In this document: one piece after another, positions 63,730 to 64,000 of the stretch | How the letters are laid out: each line of letters starts with the position of its first letter | How positions within the stretch are numbered: position 1 is the first letter of the stretch | DNA from: Alviniconcha marisindica | Taxonomy: Eukaryota; Mollusca; Gastropoda; Provannidae | NCBI GenBank assembly: GCA_018857735.1 | Contig: JABMCL010002397.1 | Location: 1-64,000 of the forward strand | Direction: 5' to 3' | DNA: 64,000 bases | The notes under the pieces: model-generated | Seen by the model: only the letters and a program-made list of their open reading frames with translations | Databases searched by the model: none | What the model was told of the DNA's origin: nothing | Program-made: the position numbers and the translations under genes

Positions 63730-64000
63730 GTAGGATTTTGTGTGATATCTCACACAGGTAGGGTTTATGTGGTGATATATCATGGTGGTAGGATTTATGT
63801 GGTGATATCTCACAGAGGTATGATTTATGTGATATCTCACAGAGGTAGGATTTATGTGGTGATATCTCATGGAGGTAGGCTTTATGCGGTGATATTTCAG
63901 TTTCCCAGAGGTAGGCTTTATTTGGTGGTATTTCACAGTTTCACAGAGGTAGGCTTTATGTGGTGGTATTTCACAGTTTCACAGAGGTAGGCTTTATGTG
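63720..64000 (+). repeat. About 30-bp array duplicating the exon 11 donor, continuing past the window
   Basis: The exon 11 end TCTCACGGAG|GTAGGATTTT is followed by eight or so units such as TCTCACAGAG|GTAGGATTTA then TGTGGTGATA. Most keep a GAG|GTAGG donor; variants are GTGGTAGG and GAGGTATG. The last three units are longer (CAGTTTCACAGAGGTAGGCT). The array is cut by the window edge. Confidence 0.9.

Overview
This window looks like a piece of an animal nuclear genome. It has spliced genes with short exons and GT-AG introns, many dinucleotide microsatellites and minisatellites, tRNA-derived SINEs, a decayed non-LTR retrotransposon and foldback/MITE-like elements. The SINEs resemble molluscan V-SINEs, so a mollusc (perhaps a gastropod) is my best guess. 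That assignment is inference, not proof.

Layout. Positions 1-16.3 kb are intergenic or unresolved: microsatellites, G/C homopolymers, about ten minisatellites and a few dispersed repeats, with no gene I can support firmly. Positions 16324-47848 on the minus strand hold a complete 28-exon gene for cytosolic leucyl-tRNA synthetase (LARS1). The joined exons give about 1189 codons, every junction phase agrees, and the HLGH and KMSKS motifs and the CP1 editing domain are present. One exon (44011-44092) carries a single extra base that breaks the frame. Positions 47.4-53.1 kb are a transposon-rich spacer. Positions 53195 to the right edge on the plus strand hold the first 11 exons (about 484 codons) of ETFDH, the electron-transfer-flavoprotein:ubiquinone oxidoreductase of the mitochondrial inner membrane. 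Its last exons lie outside the window. The two genes are divergent, with start codons about 5.3 kb apart. They belong to different pathways (protein synthesis; fatty-acid and amino-acid oxidation), and nothing here suggests a shared function.

The most unusual feature is the behaviour of the introns. Many are filled with tandem arrays, and at about ten junctions in both genes the array unit contains a copy of the exon edge with its splice site. The clearest case is the acceptor of LARS1 exon 12. It is repeated ten more times in a 36-bp array that stays open in the LARS1 frame, so choice of an upstream acceptor would insert multiples of 12 residues into the editing domain. ETFDH exon 10 has three donors; the second adds 35 in-frame codons and the third brings in a stop. 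Other arrays repeat strong donor-like or acceptor-like motifs without exon sequence. I call these splice-junction minisatellites. Whether they are neutral duplication products or are used in splicing needs RNA data.

Limits: exon borders come from reading frame, GT-AG rules and recalled similarity to LARS1 and ETFDH families; nothing was aligned or searched by computer. Array copy numbers are as assembled and may be collapsed or expanded.
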